Shown here one piece after another: positions 1-9,559 of a stretch of 64,000 bases of DNA. Numbering within the stretch: position 1 is the first letter of the stretch; the number at the start of each line of letters is the position of its first letter. Position numbers and translations under genes: made by a program. This stretch comes from Anastrepha obliqua (lineage: Eukaryota; Arthropoda; Insecta; Diptera; Tephritidae). The stretch spans positions 116,949,792 through 117,013,791 of the forward strand of contig NC_072892.1 in the NCBI RefSeq assembly GCF_027943255.1, written 5' to 3'. The notes below the pieces were generated by a model, which saw only the letters and a program-made list of their open reading frames with translations, was not told the origin of the DNA and did no database searches.

Positions 1-194
1 ATGCACCGTTGTAATTGAAATCAGTGTACTAAAATTGTGCTTATCTCTTCTTAGTAGAAGTTCCGTGCGTTTAGCATTGAGAGTCGGCCACAGCTGTCGG
101 GCGATTCAGCAAGTGCCTCCATTACGCCATTTTTAATTCGCTGCTCGTACAATTTCTGTAAGATAAGTAGCTTACATGTTTGCAAGGGTATGCC
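1..194. other. Unassigned left edge
   Basis: No feature is recognised. This is the left flank of the mariner copy that begins at 197. A minus-strand open frame crosses it but also runs into the mariner terminal region, and it matches no domain I know. Confidence 0.4.
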
Positions 195-385
195 TACAGG
201 GTTTGATTGAAAAGTAATGAGCCTTCCCGCGCGGAGCGTCTGCCAAGCGATCAACCGAATTGGCTGGTGGGGGAAAATGATCGTTGGACCTTTCCCCTCC
301 ACTAGAAATCGGTCCCAGTTCGCTGGAAACAGCGGCGCAGTCAACATCGCTCCGCGCTGTTTTTAAAGTGTATTAGGATTTTGCA

Positions 386-622
386 GTGGCGAAAACGCAG
401 CGATCGTTGGACCAACGTTACTCGATCAAATTTTGCGTAAAGCTAAACAAAACGACTACCGAAACCATTGGGCTACTCAAGGAGGTTTACGGGGAGCAAT
501 ATCTGTCCAGTGCCCAGGTAAAACGGTGGCACACGTCGTTCAAGGAAGGCCGGGAGGACGTCGAAGACGAACAGCGATCTGGAAGACCTTCGATGACGCA
601 AACAGACGAAGACCTCTGCATT
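386..622 (+). pseudogene. Mariner transposase, N-terminal fragment
   Basis: The translated frame gives the helix-turn-helix DNA-binding region of a mariner transposase, with the hallmark FKEGREDVEDEQRSGRPS near residues 52-69, which lies in the linker after the second HTH. The position where the initiator should be reads GTG (386-388) inside an otherwise normal mariner start, so the ATG has apparently been lost by one A-to-G change. The frame runs on past the deletion junction into nonsense until 796. Without the catalytic core it could at most have bound its own inverted repeats, and with no ATG even that is doubtful. Confidence 0.85.
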
Positions 623-878
623 GGCCAAGATGGGGGTTCAGGTGCTTCCACACCCTCCCTACAGCCCAAACCTGTCCCCTCCGGACTTCTTCTTGTTCCC
701 GCGCAAGAAAAGAAAGCTGAAGGGGAGGCGTTTCGACTCCATCGAGGCGATTCAAAAAACTGTGATAGCCGAATTGAACGCGATTCCGGCGGATGAGCTT
801 AAAAAATGTTTCCTGCAGTGGAAGGACCGCTACCAGCGGTGTATTGACGCTCAAGGGTTCTATTTTGAAGAATATTAG
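615..878 (+). pseudogene. Mariner transposase, C-terminal fragment
   Basis: After the internal deletion the C-terminal quarter of the transposase appears in a different frame. It contains the third catalytic aspartate block (LPHPPYSPNLSPPDFFLFP) and ends ...GFYFEEY with a stop at 876-878, just inside the 3' inverted repeat. The first two catalytic aspartates are gone. The change of frame at about 610-620 marks the deletion joint. Confidence 0.85.
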
Positions 879-954
879 TTGTATAAGCCAAAAGGTTTAA
901 TAAAACTGCTTAAAAAAATAAGGCTCAATACTTTTCAATCAAACCCTGTATATC

Positions 955-1940
955 AATGTCTATGTACTCATCGGCCGATTTTCGTTAGTTCATCGGCTAA
1001 TGTCACATTGTCCAGGAACCCATGTTTTCATTAGGTGAAATGACTCAGCCATATCGTTAAGAGACGAGCGGCATTTCATGGCTTCCTTGGAGGTTGTCGA
1101 CTGCTTTGTGAGAGATTTTATCGCCGCTTACCTATTAGCGAAAATGTAGATATCATCGCGTGGTATCGCATCACACAGTACCAGTGTCACAGTTTTCATT
1201 ATTGCCATCAGCTGAAGCTGAAAGAGACTACAGTAGTCGGGAAGCTAAAAACTGTAGGAGATCCCCAGATGTTTCCGGAATATACACCTCCGCCCATTCT
1301 GCCCTCGAGCTTTGAGCTATCTGTGTATACATGAATGGATTCGCCCTGTCTTACCTCGTTCCGTTCAAAATCTTCACTCGAGGGTAGGAGGGTGGTGAAC
1401 CTTGTAGTGGCAGGTATAGGGGGAATGCATAGTCCACCTATCCAGGGAGCACCAATGTACCATGCAAGATTTTACAGTGGACATAGTCTGTGTTTGACCA
1501 CTTACTTAAAGTGCTCAGCCTTATTGCCGTACTGCGCGTAATGCATCTTGCCTGCATGTCTACCGAAAATAAGTTTCATATCGTGCAGTGCTTTCGACCG
1601 GTTGATAGTTCACCAGTTATAAGAACAGTCTTTGGATCTTGTCTGAGCTTTCCGTAAGAGTCCAACGCCGTCGTAGCTTTGCGTACTCTATCTGTGACTA
1701 TGAGCCCCAATTTAGCTTCCTATCCAGTACGAGTCCTGGGCATTTAAACATTTTCGTTACTCGAAGAGGTTTTCCCCCTAGGAATATTTGTTGAAAAGCA
1801 GATATTTTATGCTTTCTGCTGAGCAGTATCAGTTCCATTATTTCTGGATTTACTTCAGGTCCTCGACATTTGCACCAAAGTGATAGTCTATTGAGAGCTC
1901 TTTGTTGAAGGTCACACAATGTTGGAAGGTGTTTGCGAGA
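955..1940 (-). pseudogene. Jockey/R1-type LINE remnant (RT tail and RNase H)
   Basis: Read on the minus strand. 1919-1698 encodes the end of a reverse transcriptase (ALNRLSLWC, then NPEIMELILLSRKHKI, then a GLVLDRKLNW motif). 1345-970 encodes an RNase H domain with VYTDSSKLEGRMGGGVYS, a decayed FQAEL block and WVPGQ in place of the usual WVPGH, followed by ADELTKIGR. The segments lie in several frames separated by stops. The RNase H first aspartate (YTD) is still present. It is a dead LINE whose lower end abuts the mariner at 950. The same RNase H type recurs on the plus strand at 42.7 kb. Confidence 0.75.
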
Positions 1941-2109
1941 GATTACTATTACAAAAATGCAGCACTAGATTCGTAGGCTTTCGGCTGGAATGTTGACTAG
2001 GGTGGGATCAAATGTGACGAAGAGAGTCAGTTTTTTGAGGAAATGCTATGTTCTGCTGATACTGAGGATGTTTAGATAATTCGAAAGGGTTAGTATCGTT
2101 AAAGGAATA

Positions 2110-2310
2110 TTGTCCGTGATATTAATCCACCCCGATACTTAGATCGCAATAATGTAATGTTTTGCCGTGGTGTGTGACTGCATCCTGTTGAAAATAATGA
2201 TCGTCAGGTCACGAAAAAATCTTTATTCAGTTGTCTATAGAGATGTCCATTGACAGTACCATTTTCATCTTCGATGAAAAACGAGTCAAAAAAAGAAAGG
2301 CGTCACTTTC
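2110..2310 (-). pseudogene. Degenerate DDE transposase scrap (FQQD type)
   Basis: The minus strand reads FFIEDENG..NGHLYRQLNKDFF and then FQQDAVTHH, split by a frameshift. These match the centre of the Tc1/mariner-superfamily transposases marked by FQQDGATCHT, better copies of which lie at 33.1, 52 and 56 kb. Only about 60 codons survive. No inverted repeats could be placed with confidence, although the sequence ACACCCTATATA near 2392 could be an end. Confidence 0.5.
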
Positions 2311-2394
2311 GAAAGGTCTTTTATTACTAAACTTACCACTTTAATTTGTGCTATGTTTGATCATACACCACTTCATAGTGAGACACCCTATATA

Positions 2395-3160
2395 CGAAAC
2401 ATGTACGAGTTGCTGATTAATAACTTCGCCTGTACCGCTGTACCGCGTACGTATTTATACGAGTATATGGCACTTAAATTCAGCAAAGTCACAAATAAAA
2501 ATTATATTTTCCAAAGCTGCTCTTATATTTTGGGTGAAAATGGGTAGATTAAGTAAAAATATTTCTATACAAATCATACTAAATGATAGTTGGCAGGCCG
2601 ACCAGTTCAAGTATCATGCCACATAGTAGCTGATGAAACTCAAACGTTTTAAAATCGGTGAAAGTACCTAATTTTACACATACTTATACATACATATACA
2701 CACATATGAACATATGCTCTGTTTAAAACGTTTCAAATGCAAGCATAAATTGAATTTATGCAAATGAGATGGGGGTACAGAGCAGCATAGCACCAATGTA
2801 CGGGCGCGGTTTGTAGGAAGAGTAACATAAGACCCAACTAGCATTAAACCCAACTAGCAGTGAAGGCAGTAATTCCACCGGAGTTGTGGTGAGGGTTGTA
2901 GGGTTGCGGTGAGCAAAGCGTGTCACAAACACATAAGAAATCATATGAATCGGATTGAATCTAACAGATCGATATGTTATTTTTTATTATACTGTTTCCT
3001 AAAATCCACCTCATTCGGGACCATGCCCAGTCAGTAATTATCTTACTTTGCTGGACTTGCAAACTAGCACGCCTGCGTACTAGACCCTGACATCTGTCTC
3101 CTCCACCACACTCCCTGCGGTACTGGATCAACGTTTTACTTCGCATGGCTGGTTAGCTAT
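2395..3160. other. No gene recognised; may include 3' part of the neighbouring LINE
   Basis: There is no supported reading frame. A 12-bp direct repeat ACCCAACTAGCA occurs at 2832 and 2847. Simple CATA-type runs lie at 2680-2712. Part of 2750-3160 may be the 3' untranslated region of the R1-like LINE that follows on the minus strand, but I see no poly(A) or target duplication to prove it. Confidence 0.35.
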
Positions 3161-3169
3161 ATAGCTTCG

Positions 3170-4620
3170 TCAGTTTTATCTATTGTGTCCTCTAGCCTGC
3201 TCAATATATCTTAGCTTTCCCTGAGTTTTTATAATGAATGCAGCTACTTCCTCCCACCTTTCAACCGATTCCATCTTGTAGCCAACTATGTCGATTGCAT
3301 TTGGAAGCCTATTTCCTGCCGTGTACCGCGGACATTGGAAACTGACATGTTCCGCGTCTTCCTCAATGTTGATGCATACATTGAGCAATCGTCGTATTAT
3401 CGTATTTTTAAAGCTTCTGTGCCCAGAAAAGAACCATGACACAGTTGTATCACCAAAACTATGGTTAAGCCATGGTTTTAGGTGCCACAAACCAGTCTAT
3501 AAGTCCATCGCCCTTTATTGGAGGTGTACCATCGATCTTGCCACCTTGTTAGTGAGTCAAGTCTTTCCACTTCTCTCACCGCCTTTTTTATTTATTTCGG
3601 CATTTTCGCTCGCGAGTATATTCCGCTGGTATCATGCCAGCTATGAAAAATTTAGTCGACAGTCGATCATGACACCTAGGTATTTAATGCGAATTGCTCT
3701 CCCATTCTGATTTTCATATTCTCGACTTTTTTGCGGCTTGTTATCAGAACCGCCTCCGTTTTGTACTTTGCCAGTTTCAGCCCCGCTTGTTCCAACCATT
3801 CTTTCACCTGTTTTATCGCTTCGTTTGTTATGTGTTCTACTTGTATGTGCTCAGCTACCGTCACTATTGTTATGCCATCCGCAAAGCCTATTATTTTTAC
3901 TTCTCTGGGCACTGGTAAGTCAAGGACCTTGACGTACATAAGATTCCATAAAACAGGACCTAAGACTGATCCCTGCGGTACGCCAGCAGTAACTTTATAA
4001 ACTTTTGTTCCAGCACTGCTTTCATATCTAAGTTGAAAAGATACGGCGGGATGCCGATTTCGTGAAGGCTATCCAAGATGTGCGACCAACTAGCCGAATT
4101 AAAGGCGTTTTTACGTTCAGTATTTTTTGGAGCCCCAACGCCACCTCCTTCCTTTTATTACCTTAATAGCCGAACTGGCAACCGTATTAATTGCATCAAC
4201 CGTCGATCGGTTTTTTCGAAAGCCAAACTGCATTTCAGTACCATGCTCCCTTTTCCTTGTTATGTCCAGTAGGCAAATCGGCCGGATCACCGACTGCTCC
4301 TTTCCCTTTCGGTAACAACACAAGTCGTTGAAATTTCCACGATTTAGGGAAAACCCCTACGTTGAAGCATTTTTCCAGTACTGCAACAAACATTTCGGAT
4401 CTGGTGCTCTTCGATCTCCGATTTTCTTGTACACTTCCATTATATTTAATGCCGATACGACTGGGATTTCCTGTGTGTTTACGAATTCCTCAGCTTCTTC
4501 TCTCTCGACCCTCGGCTTCTGATGAAATAGCGTCACTACAGATCGACATGTGTGTGACATGGTATGCAACAGATTGAAAGTTATTAGAAATTTTTGTTTT
4601 TCTTGCAATATTTTGCGTAT
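3170..4620 (-). pseudogene. R1-clade-like LINE, RT and C-terminal domain
   Basis: Minus-strand frames in order: 4608-4357 (RRAPDPKCL, fingers region), 4323-4117 (QFGFRKNRSTVDAI, a conserved RT block), 3939-3676 (the catalytic box, reading FADGI instead of FADD, followed by LKLAKYKTEAVLIT) and 3490-3176, which contains DAEHVSFQCPRY, the C-terminal Cys/His motif typical of R1-type elements. At least three frameshifts separate these parts. The second catalytic aspartate of FADD is changed to glycine, so this copy could not reverse transcribe even if its frames were intact. R1 itself targets 28S rDNA; no rDNA is seen here. Confidence 0.8.
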
Positions 4621-4621
4621 G

Positions 4622-5240
4622 TTTTTATAGGCTAATGAACTATATTTTCATTAAAAAAATTTTTAAAATGAAATGAGAAACAAATAAATTGTCGAAATTT
4701 GTTAGTAAGTCCTATTACTTAACGCAGTATAATCATATTTATTTTGCTATATGGGTATACTTAATTTCAAGCACATGCAAATAAAGTGTAACATACTCAC
4801 AGGCGTTGTTGGGGAATTACTATGTATTTATAAACAAGAGGGTTTCCCATTAAGAGCGCTTGAACTTCGAAATTAAATAAAGCAAGTACAATCAAGCAGT
4901 TAAAGTGATGTTGCCACAATTGCTTTTGTATTTTATATTTGAATAGTTTACGCGGTTTCTCTCTAGGTGACGCATACTAGTGGACCACTTTTGTATGACA
5001 ATCAATGCAGTACATCTGAGTGTGTCTTTGAAAAAATAAAGGCCGCTACTGACACAACGGACACAACACACATTCACATCAAATAGTAATTTTTCGGTGT
5101 ATAGAGGCACCTGATGAATCTTTGACCATGTAACTAATGGATCTCACTATTATATACTTAAATCTGCCACACTAAAATATTTAAACCCATTTTTTGAGCA
5201 TACCGTTCCTTCGATTACATGAAACAAGCACTGATTTCAA
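4622..5240. other. AT-rich spacer, nothing recognised
   Basis: No domain, inverted repeat pair or RNA gene was seen. It lies between an R1-like LINE and a mariner fragment. Confidence 0.35.
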
Positions 5241-5244
5241 AGAA

Positions 5245-5580
5245 ATAACTTCCATTAGTGCAGATTTTTAAACTCTATCAAACAGAAATAAACTGGAGCC
5301 ATATCAGGAGAACTCGAATAGTATTCACTTCGTTCTTGGTAAAAAATTCGCGGATAATGATGGCATTGTGGGACGGTGCGTTATCATGGTGCAAAATCCT
5401 TGAGTTGTTTTCACACAAATCCTTTCTCTTTTGGCGAATTGTTGAACTGCTTCACGTCTCATAATGTACGCCTGACCTTCTGGAAAAAATTGGTGGTGTA
5501 CAATACGGTTGTAATCTAAAAAAACCGTGAAAATGTTTTTCTTTCTCGATGGAATCACAATCTCTTCTGAAGTATTCATG
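5245..5580 (-). pseudogene. Mariner transposase, C-terminal half
   Basis: On the minus strand 5579-5325 reads FTVFLDYNRIVHHQFFPEGQ, the strand before the second catalytic aspartate. A second frame then gives RILHHDNAPSHNAIIIREFF, so aspartate 2 is intact. The third block reads SSPDMAPVYFCL where functional copies have APCDFF, so the third catalytic aspartate has become tyrosine. The N-terminal half is absent and no TIR was found. Confidence 0.75.
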
Positions 5581-5584
5581 TCAC

Positions 5585-6180
5585 TCGTTCATGCCGGCTG
5601 TTTTTTTAAGAATATGATTACAGAAACAGTTGCAAAAATGTCTTAGGTTGATCGAGGTGGTATCCCTAAAACCAATTAAGGTAGGGAATTGATTTGTATA
5701 TACTGTACTTAAGGTAGAAGAGTAGATATTAGAAAAATGGGCGTGCTTCCCAAATAATTGAAATATCCAAATCGTTTGCTCCGGTAGCAGAAAACTAAGA
5801 TAGTGAAATTTCATACGGTTATATAAGTTATAAATGCCGTACCTGATGCCGAAAAGAACAGGGCATTGTCACCTACCAATCCATCATAAATTCCATATCG
5901 CGTGTACAAAATGCTATAAATGAATCAACGGAAATTTCAAAATCTTAAAAGAATTTTTAAAGATTGCTAAGGTCTGAAAAAAAAAAAAATGATGTACTTA
6001 TTTTAACAGATTGTATACTTCGAACGGAATTGGATAAAACCTACTACTTACAGAGATAATTTTTATTAGTCGAACCACGGAGCACGGTAGAAGTATCTAT
6101 TACGGTCTCTTACTGAGTTAAATAGAGAATTTAGTCCCACTATTCATAAGAGCTCTCTTTTGTTGTAGCATGTAAGAATT
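5585..6180. other. AT-rich spacer, nothing recognised
   Basis: No supported gene or repeat. It ends at the TA-flanked inverted-repeat element that begins at 6188. Confidence 0.35.
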
Positions 6181-6185
6181 ATATA

Positions 6186-6937
6186 TATGGGGCATTCTTC
6201 GCCAACCGGACACCCCCATCTGCCCAGAACAGTTTTTATAAAAAAAATGTTTCCCTATGCCGAAATAAAAGCTTATGTCATGTACTTTAATTTGTCATGT
6301 GGCACTTTTTAAATATTCAAGATGGACGACGAATATTGACAAATATGTTGGAAAATACCAAAAAAAATGAAGTAGTTTGTTAAGAAAAGTAGAGAGAGAG
6401 ATTCTGGTGCAACGTTCGACTGTTTCATTAACAGCACTAGTTCTTGATGTATTTCACATGTCAAACGGTACAGAAATAATTTGAACAAATTATAGAAAAG
6501 TCTAAACGAATAAACTATTAAAAATAAATCTGTCAAACAGTTCTTTTTAGAACTATTATCGCATCTGTTGTCGATATCGCTAAACTTCATAAAACATTGT
6601 TTAACAGTTTTATTGACAGCACAAGTTCTGTATATGTCTTAATCGTTAAACTGTCTGGAGATTATTATAAAAAATTCTGAAAGAATAAATTAATATCTAA
6701 TACCTGTCAAACAGTTCTTTTCAGAACTATTATCGCCTAAAAAATGTCAGGAAAATCGAGAAGAGATCGATGCATTAATCCCTTTAGAAAAGTAGGTCCA
6801 TCTTGAATATTTAAAAAGTGCCACATGACAAATTAAAGTACATGACATAAGCTTTTATTTCGGCATAGGGAAAAATTTTCTTTATAAAAACTGTTCTGGG
6901 CAGATGGGGGTGTCCGGTTGGCGAAGAATGCCCCATA
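6186..6937. mobile_element. MITE-like element with 139-bp inverted repeats and TA duplication
   Basis: 6188-6326 and 6797-6935 are inverted copies of one another that differ at about two positions by eye. They begin TGGGGCATTCTTCGCCAACC and are flanked by TA at 6186-6187 and 6936-6937. The 470-bp interior has no coding capacity and contains two diverged copies of a segment of about 160 bp (around 6395-6560 and 6595-6745), each ending near CTGTCAAACAGTTCTTTT. The TA duplication points to the Tc1/mariner superfamily, but no transposase in this window shares these ends. The high arm identity suggests a recent insertion relative to its neighbours. Confidence 0.9.
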
Positions 6938-6943
6938 TGTATA

Positions 6944-7061
6944 TAATGGCGCGTACACTCTTTTTGGGTGTTTGGCTGAACTCCTCCTCCTATTTGTGGC
7001 GTGCGTCTTGATGTTGTTCCACCAATGAAGGGACCTACAGTTTCAAGCCGACTCCGTCTAG
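6944..7061 (-). repeat. SINE fragment (3' body only)
   Basis: On the minus strand this is the distal body of the SINE family found at 21181, 32040, 36918, 38233, 49872 and 56500. It includes the GGAGGAGGAG(T/C)TCGGC block and a GGGTGT...GCGCCATT end. The tRNA-like head is missing. It starts only 7 bp beyond the TA of the preceding MITE. Confidence 0.8.
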
Positions 7062-7289
7062 TAAATATATGTATAAATAAATATATAAATAAATAAAATA
7101 AAATGGGTTTCTTCTTAATCAAAGCACTTATTTGGTTAATAAAGTTTACAAATTTCAATAAATTCTTGAATTGTGTAGCTTTCCACATTTAAATGCCAAG
7201 AATAAAGAAGTATTCCAGGCAAAATTTAAATGGTATAGTTTTTCCAAGTTTCCTTGTCTAATCACTGTCACGTTTTTAAGAAAGAAGTT

Positions 7290-8035
7290 ATCGTCAAAAG
7301 GCAGGGCTTATTGCTCTTACGGATGGGATATTCAGGCAGCCCTGAAATCGTTAGAGTCAGTAAAACACTCGTCAAAAACGGTAGTTGAACGCCACAAATT
7401 ATTATGCGAAGTATCGCAAAATTTTAAAATAAACCTTATTTGTGTGCCAGGCCATAGAAATATAGAAAGTAATTGCAAAGCAGATAAGATTGTAAGGAAA
7501 TGTACAACACTAAATACTCAACACGACTTATAAAGCAGCATAGGCAAACCAAACTAGTAGCTGACTGGCTTCACTATAGCCACCATTACTCCAGGATTAA
7601 TCCTAATCGTACTAAACCAACTTATCTATCATCACTCCCATCTAACTATACTACGCCATATACTCGCCTACGCATTGGTCACAGTGTAATCACCAATGCA
7701 TATCTACTGCAAGGGAGGCAACCAAGCCTGTGTCCATTTTGTAATACTCCAGTCAGTATCCTGCACTTGTTAGCCTTTTGCCCTGGACTAGATAGACAAA
7801 GACAGCAGAATTTTGACGGTCATGATGCACTATCGCTATTAATTAACCCTTCCGATTCCAACATTTCGAAAATCTATAAATTTCTGAAGGACTCTGATCT
7901 TCTACAACGTATATAAACCAGGAATTCTTCACCAGCCAGCTGAAAGCCTCCGTTGCTAGCGCTGCGTTATCTTTTTGTTTATTTAGCAATTCTATTGTTA
8001 TTTAAGCTTTTAAGAAATAAAAAATAAAAAATTAA
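7290..8035 (+). pseudogene. I-clade-like LINE 3' end
   Basis: A plus-strand frame to 7530 gives the last part of an RNase H domain (ICVPGHRNIESNCKADKI; the usual form is WVPGH). A second frame from 7500 to 7916 gives a C-terminal domain with TRLRIGHSVITNAYLL, then CPFCNTPVSILHLLAFCP, a CCHC-type zinc motif, and ends DLLQRI with a stop. This arrangement resembles I-element-type LINEs. The 3' UTR runs to an A-rich tail of AAATAAAAAATAAAAAATTAAAT type at about 8015-8045. One frameshift separates the two domains and the 5' part is lost. Confidence 0.75.
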
Positions 8036-8044
8036 ATTAAATTA

Positions 8045-8475
8045 ATACTCACCCAAATAAACTACTAATACCCATTTTCTTAGCTACGCGCAAGTTATTA
8101 ACATGTAGACACTCTATCAATGCTGCTAATGCCCGTTGAAGGCAATCATCTTTTTGCCAAATAAACAGGCAGACTTGTTAAGAATGGAGCCACGGCCACA
8201 CAAAATTGCCACTGAACCTAAGAGATAGGATATGAGAAATACGATAGGGGTACTAATAGGGCATTACCTATGCAAATAGATTTGAAGAAGAGGAAACCGT
8301 GTAACACCTCCTGTGCACATGCATTGATCTATACAGAAAAAGGCTTTCCACGTCTCCCAATTAGAGGTATGTTTCCAGAGAAGACCCACGAGTGTAAAGA
8401 ATGAGATGCAGTGGTATGACAATGGGACTATTCAGGTCTAAGTGTGTCGGATCACAGCCACTCAACCTAACCTAA
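8045..8475 (+). pseudogene. Degraded LINE C-terminus with AACCTAACCTAA tail
   Basis: Broken plus-strand frames carry IGVLIGHYL (usual form TGHCL) and a decayed Cys-rich stretch around 8230-8340. They are followed by GGTATGACAATGGGAC and an end of AACCTAACCTAA at about 8463. A GTGGTATCACAATGG-like block before a CTAACCTAA tail is a 3' end I associate with fly LINEs; a similar block is at 50878. Heavily mutated, so assignment is tentative. Confidence 0.45.
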
Positions 8476-8573
8476 GCTTTACTAAGGTTTATCGCTTTTG
8501 CTGTAACCTTAGAAAAAAACTACCTAGAATTTTTTGGGGAATGTTGTTGGAGTGACAGTGCTTGGCCAGATAT

Positions 8574-9551
8574 AAAGGGTGATCTATTTACAGGTATCGG
8601 ATTTTAAATTGAAATAAAACAATGAAAATTCAAATTGATTGGACAATCTTTATTATTATTGCGTAGAACCATTCACTTTTTTAAGATAATCCTCTTCAAA
8701 TCTTGGTCGCAACTGTGCCGTAACTCGGCCATCGGTAAACACTAATTTTGAAAGACTAGCGACTCGTTGGAGGACTTCTGTGAGTATTTCGTGAATAACT
8801 TTAGTAATGTTGACTTTAATTGCCTCAATCGAAGCTTATTTATCTACAAAGCATTTAGACTTGACATCCGCGCACAAATAAAAGTCAAAAGGTGTAATAT
8901 CACATGATCTTGGTGGCCAATCCACTGGTCCGAGACGAGACATAAATAGGATCCATTGTTTTACGGGCTGTGTGGCAAGTAGCGCCGTCTTGTTGGGATC
9001 AAATTGTTGCTGTTTTGAAGATCGCGGGCTTTAAAAAGCGTGCCAAGTCTATGCGCGGATGTCAAGTCTAAATGCTTTGTAGATAAATCAGCTTCGATTG
9101 AGGCATTGGAAGCCAGCATTACTAAAGTCATTCATTGTTACATTGACGCGAGCCTCGTCTGTGAAGAAATATGGGTTGATGATTCCTCCAACCCATAGAT
9201 CGCACCAATCGTTTATTTTCAATGGATTTAGTGGCTGTTCGTGAATGGTTTCGGCTTGCTCTTTAGTCAAAATACGGCAATTTTGCTTATTGACATAGCC
9301 ACTAAGTAAAAAAAAAAACCTCATTGCTGTAAACCATAAGTTGGCCTGAGTGCACGATGAACACTTTTCACAGAGCGTCGTTTTTCGTAATACAGTTGTA
9401 CGATTTGAAAACGTTGTTCAGACGTAAGACTTTCCACGATGAAATGTCAATGAATACTGAAAAAAGTTATGCATTTAGTTTGATAGTTGTCACGCACGAT
9501 CTGTTTAAAAACCCCTATTGGAAAAAGTAGTTCCAATCTAATAACCCTTTA
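8574..9551 (-). pseudogene. FQQD-type DDE transposase with internal inversion
   Basis: Minus-strand order: YSNEV..FFLLSGYVNKQNCRI at about 9324, NDWCDLWVGGIINPYFFTDEARVNVT to 9140, then (below 9000) QQDGATCHTARKTMD, GPVDWPPRSCDITPFDFYL and CADVKSKCFVDK, ending at about 8650. The first catalytic aspartate of the family (SDEA) reads SNEV here; the second (QQD) and third (FDF) remain. The segment at about 9040-9135 is turned round: it encodes DVKSKCFVDKSASIEA on the plus strand, a second copy of the C-terminal region. TAAAGGGT occurs inverted near both limits, a possible short TIR, which I regard as unproven. Confidence 0.75.
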
Positions 9552-9559
9552 CAAGTAAA

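Larger units (their letters stand above)
195..950 (+). mobile_element. Internally deleted mariner-like element with TA target duplication
   Basis: The element runs from 197 to 948 and is flanked by TA at 195-196 and 949-950. Its ends are inverted repeats of about 29 bp that begin CAGGGTTTGATTGAAAAGTA and differ at one position by eye. Between them lie a transposase N-terminus and C-terminus with the middle of the gene missing. Mariner elements of this type are usually about 1.3 kb, so roughly 0.5 kb is absent. It is a non-autonomous deletion derivative. Its right end abuts a minus-strand LINE remnant. TIR and TSD identity make the boundaries secure; the subfamily is not assigned. Confidence 0.9.

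Noticed and set aside
8574..9551. Terminal inverted repeats for the rearranged transposase
   Set aside because: Only TAAAGGGT is shared between the limits, too short to rely on in this AT-rich DNA.
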